In this document: positions 1 through 5,472 of the stretch, piece after piece
Layout of the letters: each line of letters begins with the position of its first letter
How positions within the stretch are numbered: position 1 is the stretch's first letter
Assembly (NCBI GenBank): GCA_947630095.1
Contig: CANRGI010000077.1
Location: 1 to 6,007, forward strand
Origin: an uncultured Bacilli bacterium
GTDB lineage: Bacteria > Bacillota_I > Bacilli_A > RF39 > UBA660
DNA length: 6,007 nucleotides
Direction of reading: 5' to 3'
The notes under the pieces: generated by a model
What the model saw: the letters and a program-made list of their open reading frames with translations, nothing else
Database searches by the model: none
Told to the model about the DNA's origin: nothing
Made by a program: the position numbers and the translations under genes

Positions 1-287
1 GTGATAAAACTTACTATTATTTAAATAGCAGTGGAAGTAGCGTAACTGGGTCTACATATTGGTGGACAATGAGTCCGTATCACGCAGACAGCGATGGCTG
101 GGCGTACGTGTTCCGCGTGAACGGTTCAGGCAGCCCTGGCCGCTTGAACTACAACTATGTCCGCGATTCGAGCGGCGTTCGTCCAGTGTTATCTCTAAAG
201 TCTTGTGTAGAAGTAACAGGCAAAGGGACAACAGACGACCCATATATTCCAACAATATCAGCGGAGTGTGCAGCAGCAGATAACTAA
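1..287 (+). CDS. C-terminal part of a DGR target protein (partial, 5' end outside window)
   Basis: The reading frame is open from base 3 to the TAA at 285-287 and gives 94 residues, the C-terminus of a longer protein. It reads TYWWTMSPY, then a Ser/Asn/Arg/Tyr-rich stretch, then SSGVRPVLSL and a tail containing TGKGTTDDPY. The WW..SP ... GVRPVLSL frame around a variable core is typical of C-type-lectin/formylglycine-enzyme-like domains used by DGR targets and of repeat-rich surface proteins of gut Firmicutes (family knowledge). Location is inferred as the cell surface because such targets usually display binding domains; the signal peptide would lie upstream and is not seen. The coding DNA at 71-190 is about 60% GC, far above every other gene here, and uses CGC Arg codons where neighbours use AGA. 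The Avd and RT genes follow on the same strand, supporting the DGR-target assignment. The fold itself is less certain. Confidence 0.8.
   Translation, partial: DKTYYYLNSSGSSVTGSTYWWTMSPYHADSDGWAYVFRVNGSGSPGRLNYNYVRDSSGVRPVLSLKSCVEVTGKGTTDDPYIPTISAECAAADN
69..200 (+). other. DGR variable region (VR) in the target gene
   Basis: Boundaries are approximate because the template repeat is not in the window. Between the invariant-looking WWTMSPY and GVRPVLSL blocks, many codons end in C or T and differ only in their first two bases: CAC, GAC, AGC, GAT, TAC, CGC, AAC, TAT. This is what adenine-directed mutagenesis of a template of AAC/AAT codons produces, since A is randomised and the final C or T is kept. 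Four CGC codons (114, 141, 162 and the in-frame equivalents of AAC) fit A-to-C plus A-to-G changes. The low adenine content shows this is a VR rather than the TR. The sequence after 174 is the likely fixed 3' end containing the homing initiation site (inference). Confidence 0.7.
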
Positions 288-292
288 GGCAT

Positions 293-315
293 AAAAAATG
301 CCTCCCGAAGGAGAC
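293..315 (-). terminator. Rho-independent terminator, minus strand, UUCG loop
   Basis: On the minus strand GTCTCC-TTCG-GGAGGC forms a 6-bp stem (one G-U pair) closed by a C(UUCG)G loop and followed by ATTTTTT. On the plus strand the matching stem has a mismatch and lacks a T-tract, so the element is oriented to stop minus-strand transcription. It ends the predicted small RNA and would shield the target gene from antisense transcription. Confidence 0.6.
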
Positions 316-364
316 TGACCACTTAAGTGAAAAAACCACATAAATATGTGCACTAATTAAATGT
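293..364 (-). ncRNA. Predicted ~70-nt small RNA antisense to the target-avd gap
   Basis: A consensus promoter on the minus strand at 371-399 predicts a start near A364. The transcript would run through three hairpins and end at the U6 tract complementary to 293-298, directly after a UUCG-loop stem. No minus-strand gene lies between start and stop, so the product would be a short structured RNA. If termination leaks, it would extend as antisense RNA into the VR of the target gene. I do not recognise an RNA family. Evidence is promoter plus terminator only; no homology is available. Confidence 0.5.
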
Positions 365-370
365 AATTTA

Positions 371-399
371 ATTATATAAAAAAATAAATAATTTGTCAA
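371..399 (-). promoter_or_regulatory. Consensus sigma-A promoter, minus strand
   Basis: Read on the minus strand, TTGACA (complement of 394-399) is followed after exactly 17 bp by TATAAT (complement of 371-376). Both hexamers match consensus perfectly with ideal spacing, making this one of the two best promoters in the window. It points away from avd, back toward the 3' end of the target gene. AT-rich DNA yields TATAAT by chance often, but the paired TTGACA at 17 bp makes chance unlikely. Confidence 0.7.
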
Positions 400-417
400 T
401 TTATGTATGTACATTTA

Positions 418-426
418 TGGTAAAAT
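418..426 (+). promoter_or_regulatory. Possible extended -10 promoter for the avd-RT operon
   Basis: TGGTAAAAT matches an extended -10 element (TGn plus a 4- to 5-of-6 hexamer). There is no good -35: TTGTCA at 393-398 is 22 bp away and overlaps the -35 of the minus-strand promoter. Transcription would start near 433 and meet the terminator at 447-476 almost at once. Weak call. Confidence 0.3.
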
Positions 427-446
427 ATGATAGAATTCTTATATAA

Positions 447-476
447 GGTAGTAATAAGATTACTGCCCTTTTTTTT
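447..476 (+). terminator. Strong rho-independent terminator before avd
   Basis: GGTAGTAAT (447-455) pairs with ATTACTGCC (459-467) over 9 bp with one T-G wobble and a 3-nt AAG loop, followed by C and eight T. It lies 160 bp after the target stop and 18 bp before the avd start. It can end the target gene mRNA. If the avd promoter is upstream of it, it would also act as an attenuator on the DGR genes. The minus strand lacks a U-tract, so it is plus-strand specific. Confidence 0.8.
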
Positions 477-494
477 GGGTTAAGAAAGGAAAAT

Positions 495-848
495 ATGAAA
501 GAATTTAAGATATTAGATAAGATTAAATGGTTACTTGAGTATACTGATATATATATTTTTTCTTCATTTCCTAAAACACATCTTGCTCTTAAAATTAAAT
601 TAGAAGAAAATATGTATTCACTAATAGATAATTGTATACGTGCTAATGTTAATAAAGGTAATATAAGGAATAAGTATCAAAAAGAGATATTAATAAATAT
701 AAGTTTAGTAGATTATTATATAGGTGTTATATTAGATAAAGGTATTATTAAAAAGAAAAGATTTAATTCATTTATTACTTGTTTAAATGAAATAAGAAAA
801 ATGACTTATGGATGGATAAATAATGAAACGAAAGAACAACCTCTATGA
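495..848 (+). CDS. avd: DGR accessory variability determinant (Avd)
   Basis: This 117-residue all-helical protein matches the Avd/23S-rRNA-IVP four-helix bundle family. Visible signatures are FPK at residues 25-27 opening the second helix (FPKTHLALKIKLEENMYSLI), an IRAN turn at 48-51, two further Lys-rich helices, and a closing NEIRKMTYGW at 98-107 that corresponds to the family's EIGRMLGGW ending. In studied DGRs, Avd forms a basic pentamer that binds the RT and the template RNA and is required for mutagenic retrohoming (family knowledge). The ATG at 495 is chosen because AAGAAAGGA lies just upstream. Its last 26 bases overlap the RT gene, indicating translational coupling. The strong terminator 18 bp upstream suggests that expression is limited or attenuated. 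Confidence 0.85.
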   Translation: MKEFKILDKIKWLLEYTDIYIFSSFPKTHLALKIKLEENMYSLIDNCIRANVNKGNIRNKYQKEILINISLVDYYIGVILDKGIIKKKRFNSFITCLNEIRKMTYGWINNETKEQPL

Positions 849-1944
849 AAATATATTATCAATTAATAATGCCAAGGCTATGTATAAAACTATTAAACAA
901 AATTGTAGGAATAAAAAGGAAGTATATAGGTTTTCACTTAATTTAAATCAAAATTTACAAGAAATATTAACTAAATTATATAATAATAATTATGTCTTTG
1001 ATAGGTATAGAATATTTATAATAAAAGAACCTAAGTATAGACTTATAATGAGTGAAAAAGTAGAAGATAAGATAGTAAATCATTTAGTAGCAAAGTATAT
1101 ATTACTTCCTGCTTTAGATAGCACTTTAATAGATAGTAATGTTGCTACTAGATATAATAAAGGAAGTGGACACGCGTTTAAATTATTTAATAAATATGTA
1201 AGTAGATTAATTAATTCAAATAAAGAAATATACGTATTAAAGATAGATATAAGTAAGTATTTTTATAATATAGACCATAATATATGTAAAGAATTAATAA
1301 GAAAGAAAATTAAAGATAAAAATGCTTTAAAATTAATAGATAATATATTAGATAGTACTAATCATAATTATATAAATAAAGAAATTAAATATATGGTATA
1401 TAAAGAGATAAAAAGAGTAGAAAGGTTAAATATAAGTGAAAAAGATAAGATAAAAAAGATAGAGATGTTAAAAGCAATCCCGCTTTATTATAATGGGAAA
1501 GGGTTACCTATAGGGAATATGACTAGTCAAATACTTGCAGTTTATTATTTAAATAGTGTAGACCATTATATTAAAGAAGATTTAAAGTTTAAAAATTATA
1601 TTAGATATATGGACGATTTAATAATATTAGATACTGATTTAGATAAACTTAAGAAAGGGTATCAATTAATAAAATTAAAAATAGAAGAATTAAAGTTATT
1701 TACTAATAAAAAGAGTAATATTTATAGACTTAGTAATGGAGTTACTTTTTTAGGGTATACTTTTAAAACTAAAAATAATAAATTAATAATTAGATATAAT
1801 AAAGATACTTCTAGGAGAATATCAAGAAGACTTAAGAATTTAAAAAAATATGACTATGAAAAATATTTAAGAAGTAGGGCAAGTTATAAAGGTTTTTTAG
1901 AGAGGTGTAATACTAGTTTATATAATAAAATAATGGAAATATAA
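823..1944 (+). CDS. DGR reverse transcriptase
   Basis: This is a 373-residue, single-domain RT. Motifs in order are NLYENI near the N-terminus, IIKEPKYRLIM around 66-76 (fingers), VLKIDISKYFYNIDH at 138-152 with catalytic D142, LPIGNMTSQ at 228-236, RYMDDL at 261-266 with D264 and D265, and GVTFLGYTF at 306-314 before a basic C-terminal thumb. The [IVL]GxxxSQ form of RT motif 4, in place of the usual QGxxxSP, is a hallmark of DGR RTs and is linked to low fidelity at template adenines (family knowledge). There is no maturase, endonuclease or protease domain, so this is not a group II intron protein. Residues ~187-222 form a Lys/Glu-rich insertion between motifs 3 and 4. The start at 823 keeps the conserved NLYEN segment and overlaps avd by 26 bp. 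It makes the cDNA that replaces the VR in the target gene. Confidence 0.93.
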   Translation: MKRKNNLYENILSINNAKAMYKTIKQNCRNKKEVYRFSLNLNQNLQEILTKLYNNNYVFDRYRIFIIKEPKYRLIMSEKVEDKIVNHLVAKYILLPALDSTLIDSNVATRYNKGSGHAFKLFNKYVSRLINSNKEIYVLKIDISKYFYNIDHNICKELIRKKIKDKNALKLIDNILDSTNHNYINKEIKYMVYKEIKRVERLNISEKDKIKKIEMLKAIPLYYNGKGLPIGNMTSQILAVYYLNSVDHYIKEDLKFKNYIRYMDDLIILDTDLDKLKKGYQLIKLKIEELKLFTNKKSNIYRLSNGVTFLGYTFKTKNNKLIIRYNKDTSRRISRRLKNLKKYDYEKYLRSRASYKGFLERCNTSLYNKIMEI

Positions 1945-1956
1945 GGAGAGTGATTT

Positions 1957-2367
1957 ATGAATAAAGAGGCTTTATATAGAATTAAAAAGATGCAAAATAA
2001 TGATAAAGTAGTATTAGTTAAATATGGAAATTTTTATAAGACTTATAATGAAGATGCACTTATAATATGGGATGTATTTGGGTATAAAGTTAAAAATAAT
2101 TTAGTATGTTTTCCTAGTAATGTATTTTCAAATGTAGTAAGTAAATTAAATAGATTAGGTATAAGTGTAATAGTTATAAATAAAGAAAATGATATAAGTT
2201 ATTATAATAGTACTAGAGATAATAATTATAATTTATATAAAGATAAATCAAATATAGAATATAATAAAGATATTAAAATAAATCAAGTTAAATTGTTAGT
2301 AGAAGAGAAATTAGAAAATAGTTTTATTAATTATGATAAACTTATTGAATTTTTAAATACTCTTTAA
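1957..2367 (+). CDS. MutS-domain-I-like DGR accessory protein (MSL)
   Basis: This 136-residue protein aligns by eye to the N-terminal mismatch-recognition domain of MutS and nothing else. VLVKYGNFYKTYNEDA (18-34) matches the MutS block around its mismatch-stacking Phe (GDFYE.F..DA), CFPSNVFSNVVSKLNRLGI matches the following GIP.H....Y..KLV..G block, and VIVINKE matches VAI.EQ. Phe26 occupies the mismatch-stacking position, but the neighbouring Glu of the FxE motif is Lys28. No ATPase, clamp or core domains follow; the C-terminal ~45 residues are a charged helix-rich tail. MutS-like small proteins have been reported beside some DGR RTs; a role in recognising template-cDNA or VR mismatches is inference. 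AAGGAG (1943-1948) overlaps the RT stop and precedes the ATG by 8 bp, so it is cotranscribed with the RT. Confidence 0.75.
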   Translation: MNKEALYRIKKMQNNDKVVLVKYGNFYKTYNEDALIIWDVFGYKVKNNLVCFPSNVFSNVVSKLNRLGISVIVINKENDISYYNSTRDNNYNLYKDKSNIEYNKDIKINQVKLLVEEKLENSFINYDKLIEFLNTL

Positions 2368-2385
2368 TAATCTAGTTAGTTATTG

Positions 2386-2391
2386 TATAAT
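2386..2391 (+). promoter_or_regulatory. Possible -10 box before the ECF operon
   Basis: TATAAT at 2386-2391 lies 16 bp before the ecfA1 ATG, with only a poor -35 match (TTTAAT at 2363-2368, spacer 17). The leader would be about 10 nt and start at the ribosome binding site. No terminator separates the MutS-like gene from ecfA1, so readthrough from the DGR operon is also possible. TATAAT is common by chance in such AT-rich DNA. Confidence 0.25.
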
Positions 2392-2407
2392 ATAATTGGT
2401 GAAGAAA

Positions 2408-3160
2408 ATGTATGTAGAGTATCAGTATAATAAAGATATTAACTTTAAGTTTAAAAGTGGAGATTTTGTTACTTTTTTAGGAGATTTAAATGATAACTTT
2501 ATTAATAATTTAATATATAAATATGATAATAATTTTATTAGTATAGATGGTATTAAAGCAAATAAAGATAAATTAAGAAAGTTAGTAGGGCTTTCTAGTT
2601 TTTCTATTTCATTAAATGTATATATATCAGAAACTGTTATGGATAGTTTAGCATTTCCTTTAGAAAGTATGGCTTTAAATAAAAAAGAAATGAAAGATAG
2701 AATATATGATATGGCAGAAGAACTTAAAATAACAGATTTATTAGATAAACCACCTAGTACATTAACATTATCTAATCGTACTAAGTTAAGTATAGGGGAA
2801 GTGCTTATAAGTGAACCTAAGATATTAATATTAGATAATGTGTTAGTTTGTTTAGACGAAGACGATAGGTTTTTAGTAGAGAAAATAATAAAGAAATATG
2901 TAAGTAAAGGTAATATAGTATTTAATTTTACTTCTAATATAGAAGAAGGTTTACTTGGAGATTATATAGTTATTAGTAATAAAGATAAAATATTAATACA
3001 AGGTAGTACTGTAAGTGTGTTAAATGAAGAAGATATAATAAAGAAATTAGGGTATAAATTACCTTTTATAGTAGAAGTGAATAAAAGATTATATGATTTA
3101 GGGTTAATAGAAAGTTATAATTTTTCTTATCAAGGGTTGGTGATGAAGTTATGGAAATAA
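2408..3160 (+). CDS. ecfA1: ECF transporter ATPase EcfA1, catalytically degenerate
   Basis: This 250-residue protein has the ABC ATPase fold and occupies the first slot of the ecfA1-ecfA2-ecfT-truA operon. ECF ATPases power vitamin or metal uptake by driving the EcfT scaffold and substrate-binding S components. Family marks are ETVMDSLAFPLE (75-86), matching the TVEEDVAFGLEN block, and the C-terminal KLPFIVEVNKRL, matching the EcfA LPLPxELxxxL tail. Catalytic motifs are lost. Walker A reads GDLNDNFINN at 25-34, without Gly-Lys-Ser/Thr. The signature LSGGQ is LSNRT (121-125). The Walker B glutamate is Asn144 after LILD143. The H-loop His is Ser176. It probably cannot hydrolyse ATP. ATG 2408 is preferred over TTG 2396 because GGTGA lies just upstream. 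It overlaps ecfA2 by 10 bp. Confidence 0.78.
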   Translation: MYVEYQYNKDINFKFKSGDFVTFLGDLNDNFINNLIYKYDNNFISIDGIKANKDKLRKLVGLSSFSISLNVYISETVMDSLAFPLESMALNKKEMKDRIYDMAEELKITDLLDKPPSTLTLSNRTKLSIGEVLISEPKILILDNVLVCLDEDDRFLVEKIIKKYVSKGNIVFNFTSNIEEGLLGDYIVISNKDKILIQGSTVSVLNEEDIIKKLGYKLPFIVEVNKRLYDLGLIESYNFSYQGLVMKLWK

Positions 3161-3996
3161 AGTTTGATAATGTAACATATAAAGAGAATATAAATACACC
3201 ACTTGAAATGACGTTTTTAAAGAATTTTTCTACATTAATAAAAGATAATAGTATTACTGCTTTTTTAGGAGATAGTGAAAGTGGGATATCTAAGATAGGA
3301 GATTTAATTAATGCTACTTCTAGGCCTTTAATAGGGAAAGTTTATATAGGTAAATTTGTAAATGATAAAGGGGTTATTAAAAAAGTAAATAGGTTAAGGA
3401 CTAATATCGGGCTTGTTACAATGGACCCTAGTTTAATGCTATTTAATAAGACAGTAAGTGACGAGTTATTATTTGGAGTAAAATATTTTAAATATAAAAT
3501 TAATAAAAAAATGATTAGACAAAGTGAAGCACTTACTTTAGTAGGACTTAATGATAGTTATTTAAATAAAAAAATAAGTGAATTAAGTTTAAGAGAGAAA
3601 AAGAAAGTATCACTTGCTAGTATATTAATATTTAATCCTAATGTAATAATATTAGACGAACCAACTTATTTTATAAGTTATAATGATATAGAAGAATTAA
3701 AGAAATTAATAGTATTATTAAAAGAAAAATATAATAAAACTATAATAATACTTACTAAAGATACTGATTTTGTGTATGAAATAGCAGATAGGGTTAATAT
3801 AGTATATCACGGGTCACTTATAACTAGTGGAGTAAAAGATTTATTAAGTGATAGTGTATTATTAGATAGTTACAATTTAAAAATGCCTAGTATATTAAGA
3901 TTTATAAATGAAGCAAGTAAAAAAGATATTAAATTAAAATTAACTAATAATATAGAAGAACTTGTAAGAGAGGTGGAAGATAATGTTAAGCAATAA
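3151..3996 (+). CDS. ecfA2: ECF transporter ATPase EcfA2, catalytically degenerate
   Basis: This is a 281-residue ABC ATPase of the EcfA type, partner of EcfA1 in the ECF energising module at the inner face of the membrane. Walker B is intact (NVIILDEPT, 164-172), and the block LMLFNKTVSDELLFG matches the EcfA2 QLFxxTVxxDIxFG segment. Other catalytic sites are altered. Walker A is GDSESGISK (40-48), with Ile46 where the essential Lys belongs. The Q-loop Gln is Met91. The signature is LSLRE (145-149). The H-loop His is Lys203 in LTKDTD. The C-terminal NLKMPSILRFINE segment fits the EcfA2 LPxxxxL tail. GGTGA precedes the ATG. The frame is fully open and overlaps both neighbours, so this is not simple pseudogene decay. 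Retention of Glu170 with loss of Lys46 suggests altered or structural use. Confidence 0.78.
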   Translation: MEIKFDNVTYKENINTPLEMTFLKNFSTLIKDNSITAFLGDSESGISKIGDLINATSRPLIGKVYIGKFVNDKGVIKKVNRLRTNIGLVTMDPSLMLFNKTVSDELLFGVKYFKYKINKKMIRQSEALTLVGLNDSYLNKKISELSLREKKKVSLASILIFNPNVIILDEPTYFISYNDIEELKKLIVLLKEKYNKTIIILTKDTDFVYEIADRVNIVYHGSLITSGVKDLLSDSVLLDSYNLKMPSILRFINEASKKDIKLKLTNNIEELVREVEDNVKQ

Positions 3997-4738
3997 GTTT
4001 TTTGGGTCTTTTTATCCAGTAAATAGTAGTATACATAAAATAAATCCTGTTATAAAATTTATATGTTTATTTTTGTTTTTAATTCCTATTATAGGTAGTG
4101 AGAATATAAGATTACACGTAGTTATGTTTTTTTTAATAGTATTTATGATGTACTTAAGTAGGGTACCTATGAGGTTTTATTTTGATATGTTATATGGGTT
4201 AAGGTATATTTTTATAATTATAATATTTATGTTAGCAAGTAAAGGGTTAGAATTAGAAAGTGCTTTAGTGATATTATTAAAATTATTTTGTGTGATAGAG
4301 AATTTAGCACTTATATTTTATACGACTAGTCCTAGTGAACTAAAATATGGTATAGAAAAGTGTTTGACTCCATTTAATATATTTAATTTTAAATTAGGAA
4401 GATTATCTAACTTGTTAGTAAGTATAATAACATTTTTTCCTATGATGTTTACAACTGAACAAAGTGTGCTTAAAAGTGCATCTGCAAGAGGACTTGATTA
4501 TTTTCACGGAGATGTATTATCTAGGATATATGCTAGTTTGAGTTCACTTAAAAATACTTTAAGATTAACAATAGAAAAGATAAGATTAGTAAAATTTAAT
4601 AGTGAATTAAAGATGTATGATGTTAAAAAATATAGAACTAATTTAAGAGTTAAAAAAGTAGGGTTTAGTGATTTAATATTATTAGGTATACATATAGTGT
4701 TTGTATTTTCTTATGTTACTGAGGTAGGTATAATATGA
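3983..4738 (+). CDS. ecfT: ECF transporter transmembrane scaffold EcfT
   Basis: This 251-residue membrane protein links the ECF ATPases to substrate-binding S components. The N-terminal signature YPVNSSIHKINPVIK (11-25) is the EcfT start motif (YxPxxSxxHxLDPRxK). Hydrophobic segments lie near residues 23-38, 44-58, 73-85, 94-113, 141-156 and 228-247. TTSPSEL (114-120) is typical of the family. The first coupling-helix motif is kept as SASARGLD with A168-R169-G170. The expected second Ala-Arg-Gly motif, about 40 residues later, reads SELKMYD (207-213) and lacks Arg-Gly. This fits the degeneration of both ATPases. A strong GAGAGGTG site (3968-3975) precedes the ATG. It overlaps ecfA2 by 14 bp and truA by ATGA, so it is translationally coupled. 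Confidence 0.88.
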   Translation: MLSNKFFGSFYPVNSSIHKINPVIKFICLFLFLIPIIGSENIRLHVVMFFLIVFMMYLSRVPMRFYFDMLYGLRYIFIIIIFMLASKGLELESALVILLKLFCVIENLALIFYTTSPSELKYGIEKCLTPFNIFNFKLGRLSNLLVSIITFFPMMFTTEQSVLKSASARGLDYFHGDVLSRIYASLSSLKNTLRLTIEKIRLVKFNSELKMYDVKKYRTNLRVKKVGFSDLILLGIHIVFVFSYVTEVGII

Positions 4739-5463
4739 GGTATTTATTTAATATAAGTTTTGATGGGAGAGATTATTATGGAACACAAGTACAGAAAGAT
4801 AAAAGAAGTGTATGTGGGGAAGTAAATAGGGTATTAAGTAAGATATTAAATGAAGAAGTTAAGGTAGTACCTACTTCAAGATTAGATAGAGGAGTACACG
4901 CGAATAATTTTTATTTTCATATAGATACTAATAAAAATATAGATATAAATAAAATTAAAATAAGTATGAATAAAATAATAAGTAAAGATATATATGTGAA
5001 AGAGATAAGGGAAGTAAGTGATAAGTTTCACGCGAGGTATAGTGTTAAAAGTAAGGAATATGTATATATAATAAATACAAGAGAATATACTCCTTATATG
5101 AGAAATTTAAGACTAGAATATAATAAAAAAATAGATATAGAATTATTAAAGAAAGCAAGTAAATATTTAATAGGGAAGAAAGACTTTGAAAGTTTTACTT
5201 CTAGTGATAGTAGAAATGATTATGTAAGAGAAATAAAATATATAAAATTTGAAGAAAAAGATGGGGTATTAAAGATATATGTAAGGGCTAATGGGTTTTT
5301 AAGATATATGGTAAGGTATATAGTAGGTGTGTTATTGTTAGTAAATGAAGGAAAGATAAAATATAATGAAGTAGAAGATATATTAAATAAAAAGAGTAAA
5401 GGTAGTGTTAGTTTGAAAGTGATACCTAATGGGTTATATTTAAATAAAGTAGAGTTTTTCTAG
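4735..5463 (+). CDS. truA: tRNA pseudouridine(38-40) synthase TruA
   Basis: This 242-residue cytoplasmic enzyme, near the normal family length, isomerises uridines 38-40 in the tRNA anticodon arm. Asp51 in SRLDRGVHA (48-56) is the catalytic aspartate; the usual motif is GRTDAGVHA, so Gly, Thr and Ala are changed while Asp, Gly, Val and His are kept. Other family blocks are SFDGRDYYGTQVQ at the N-terminus (usually GWQxQ), FHARYSVKSKEYVYII after the midpoint, NGFLRYMVRYIVG near the C-terminus (the NxFLRHMVRxxVG block), and the closing IPNGLYL (APPxGLxL). The start shares ATGA with the ecfT stop, and AGGTAGG lies upstream. It is the last gene of the ECF operon; in many Firmicutes rplM-rpsI would follow, but here a toxin-antitoxin locus does. 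Confidence 0.95.
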   Translation: MRYLFNISFDGRDYYGTQVQKDKRSVCGEVNRVLSKILNEEVKVVPTSRLDRGVHANNFYFHIDTNKNIDINKIKISMNKIISKDIYVKEIREVSDKFHARYSVKSKEYVYIINTREYTPYMRNLRLEYNKKIDIELLKKASKYLIGKKDFESFTSSDSRNDYVREIKYIKFEEKDGVLKIYVRANGFLRYMVRYIVGVLLLVNEGKIKYNEVEDILNKKSKGSVSLKVIPNGLYLNKVEFF

Positions 5464-5472
5464 TGTAAGTGG

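Larger units (their letters stand above)
288..374. repeat. Cluster of short inverted repeats downstream of the VR gene
   Basis: Five inverted repeats follow the target stop codon: GGCAT/ATGCC (288-292 and 298-302), CTCC/GGAG around CGAA (302-313, reading UUCG on the other strand), the palindrome CACTTAAGTG (320-329), CACAT/ATGTG (337-350), and TAATTAAAT/ATTTAATTA with a 3-nt loop (354-374). Part of this is explained by the minus-strand terminator and RNA described here. Hairpin or cruciform structures just past the VR are known to help target recognition in the Bordetella phage DGR, so a role in retrohoming is possible but inferred. Confidence 0.5.

Noticed and set aside
59..283. 74-residue plus-strand frame (+2 relative to target)
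   Set aside because: It overlaps the target frame, which carries the WW..SP and VRPVLSL motifs and is open from the window start; this frame shows no recognisable features.
1..287. The GC-rich block as the template repeat rather than the VR
   Set aside because: A TR should be rich in AAC codons. This block has few adenines, is in frame with a protein that continues past it, and shows mixed NNC codons.
52..414. 120-residue open frame on the minus strand
   Set aside because: It is antisense to the VR gene and the structured gap, has no ribosome binding site or family motif, and crosses the minus-strand terminator. It is a shadow frame of GC-rich VR DNA.
338..420. Invertible promoter (minus-strand promoter flanked by ACATAAAT and ATTTATGT)
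   Set aside because: The arms at 338-345 and 399-406 match over only 8 AT-rich bases and do not extend, shorter than typical inverton repeats. Flipping would aim the promoter at avd, so a search for reversed reads would be worthwhile, but the evidence is too weak to claim it.
823..1944. RT as a group II intron, retron or Abi-type RT
   Set aside because: There is no maturase or endonuclease domain, no intron RNA domains nearby, and motif 4 is IGxxxSQ, the DGR form, with Avd adjacent.
2396..2407. TTG at 2396 as the ecfA1 start
   Set aside because: It lacks a ribosome binding site, and the GGTGA that would serve ATG 2408 overlaps it. The EcfA family alignment begins at the later Met.
495..4738. 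UGA read as Trp (Mycoplasma-type code)
   Set aside because: avd and ecfT end at TGA in overlaps that place the next start correctly, Trp is written TGG, and no in-frame TGA interrupts any gene.
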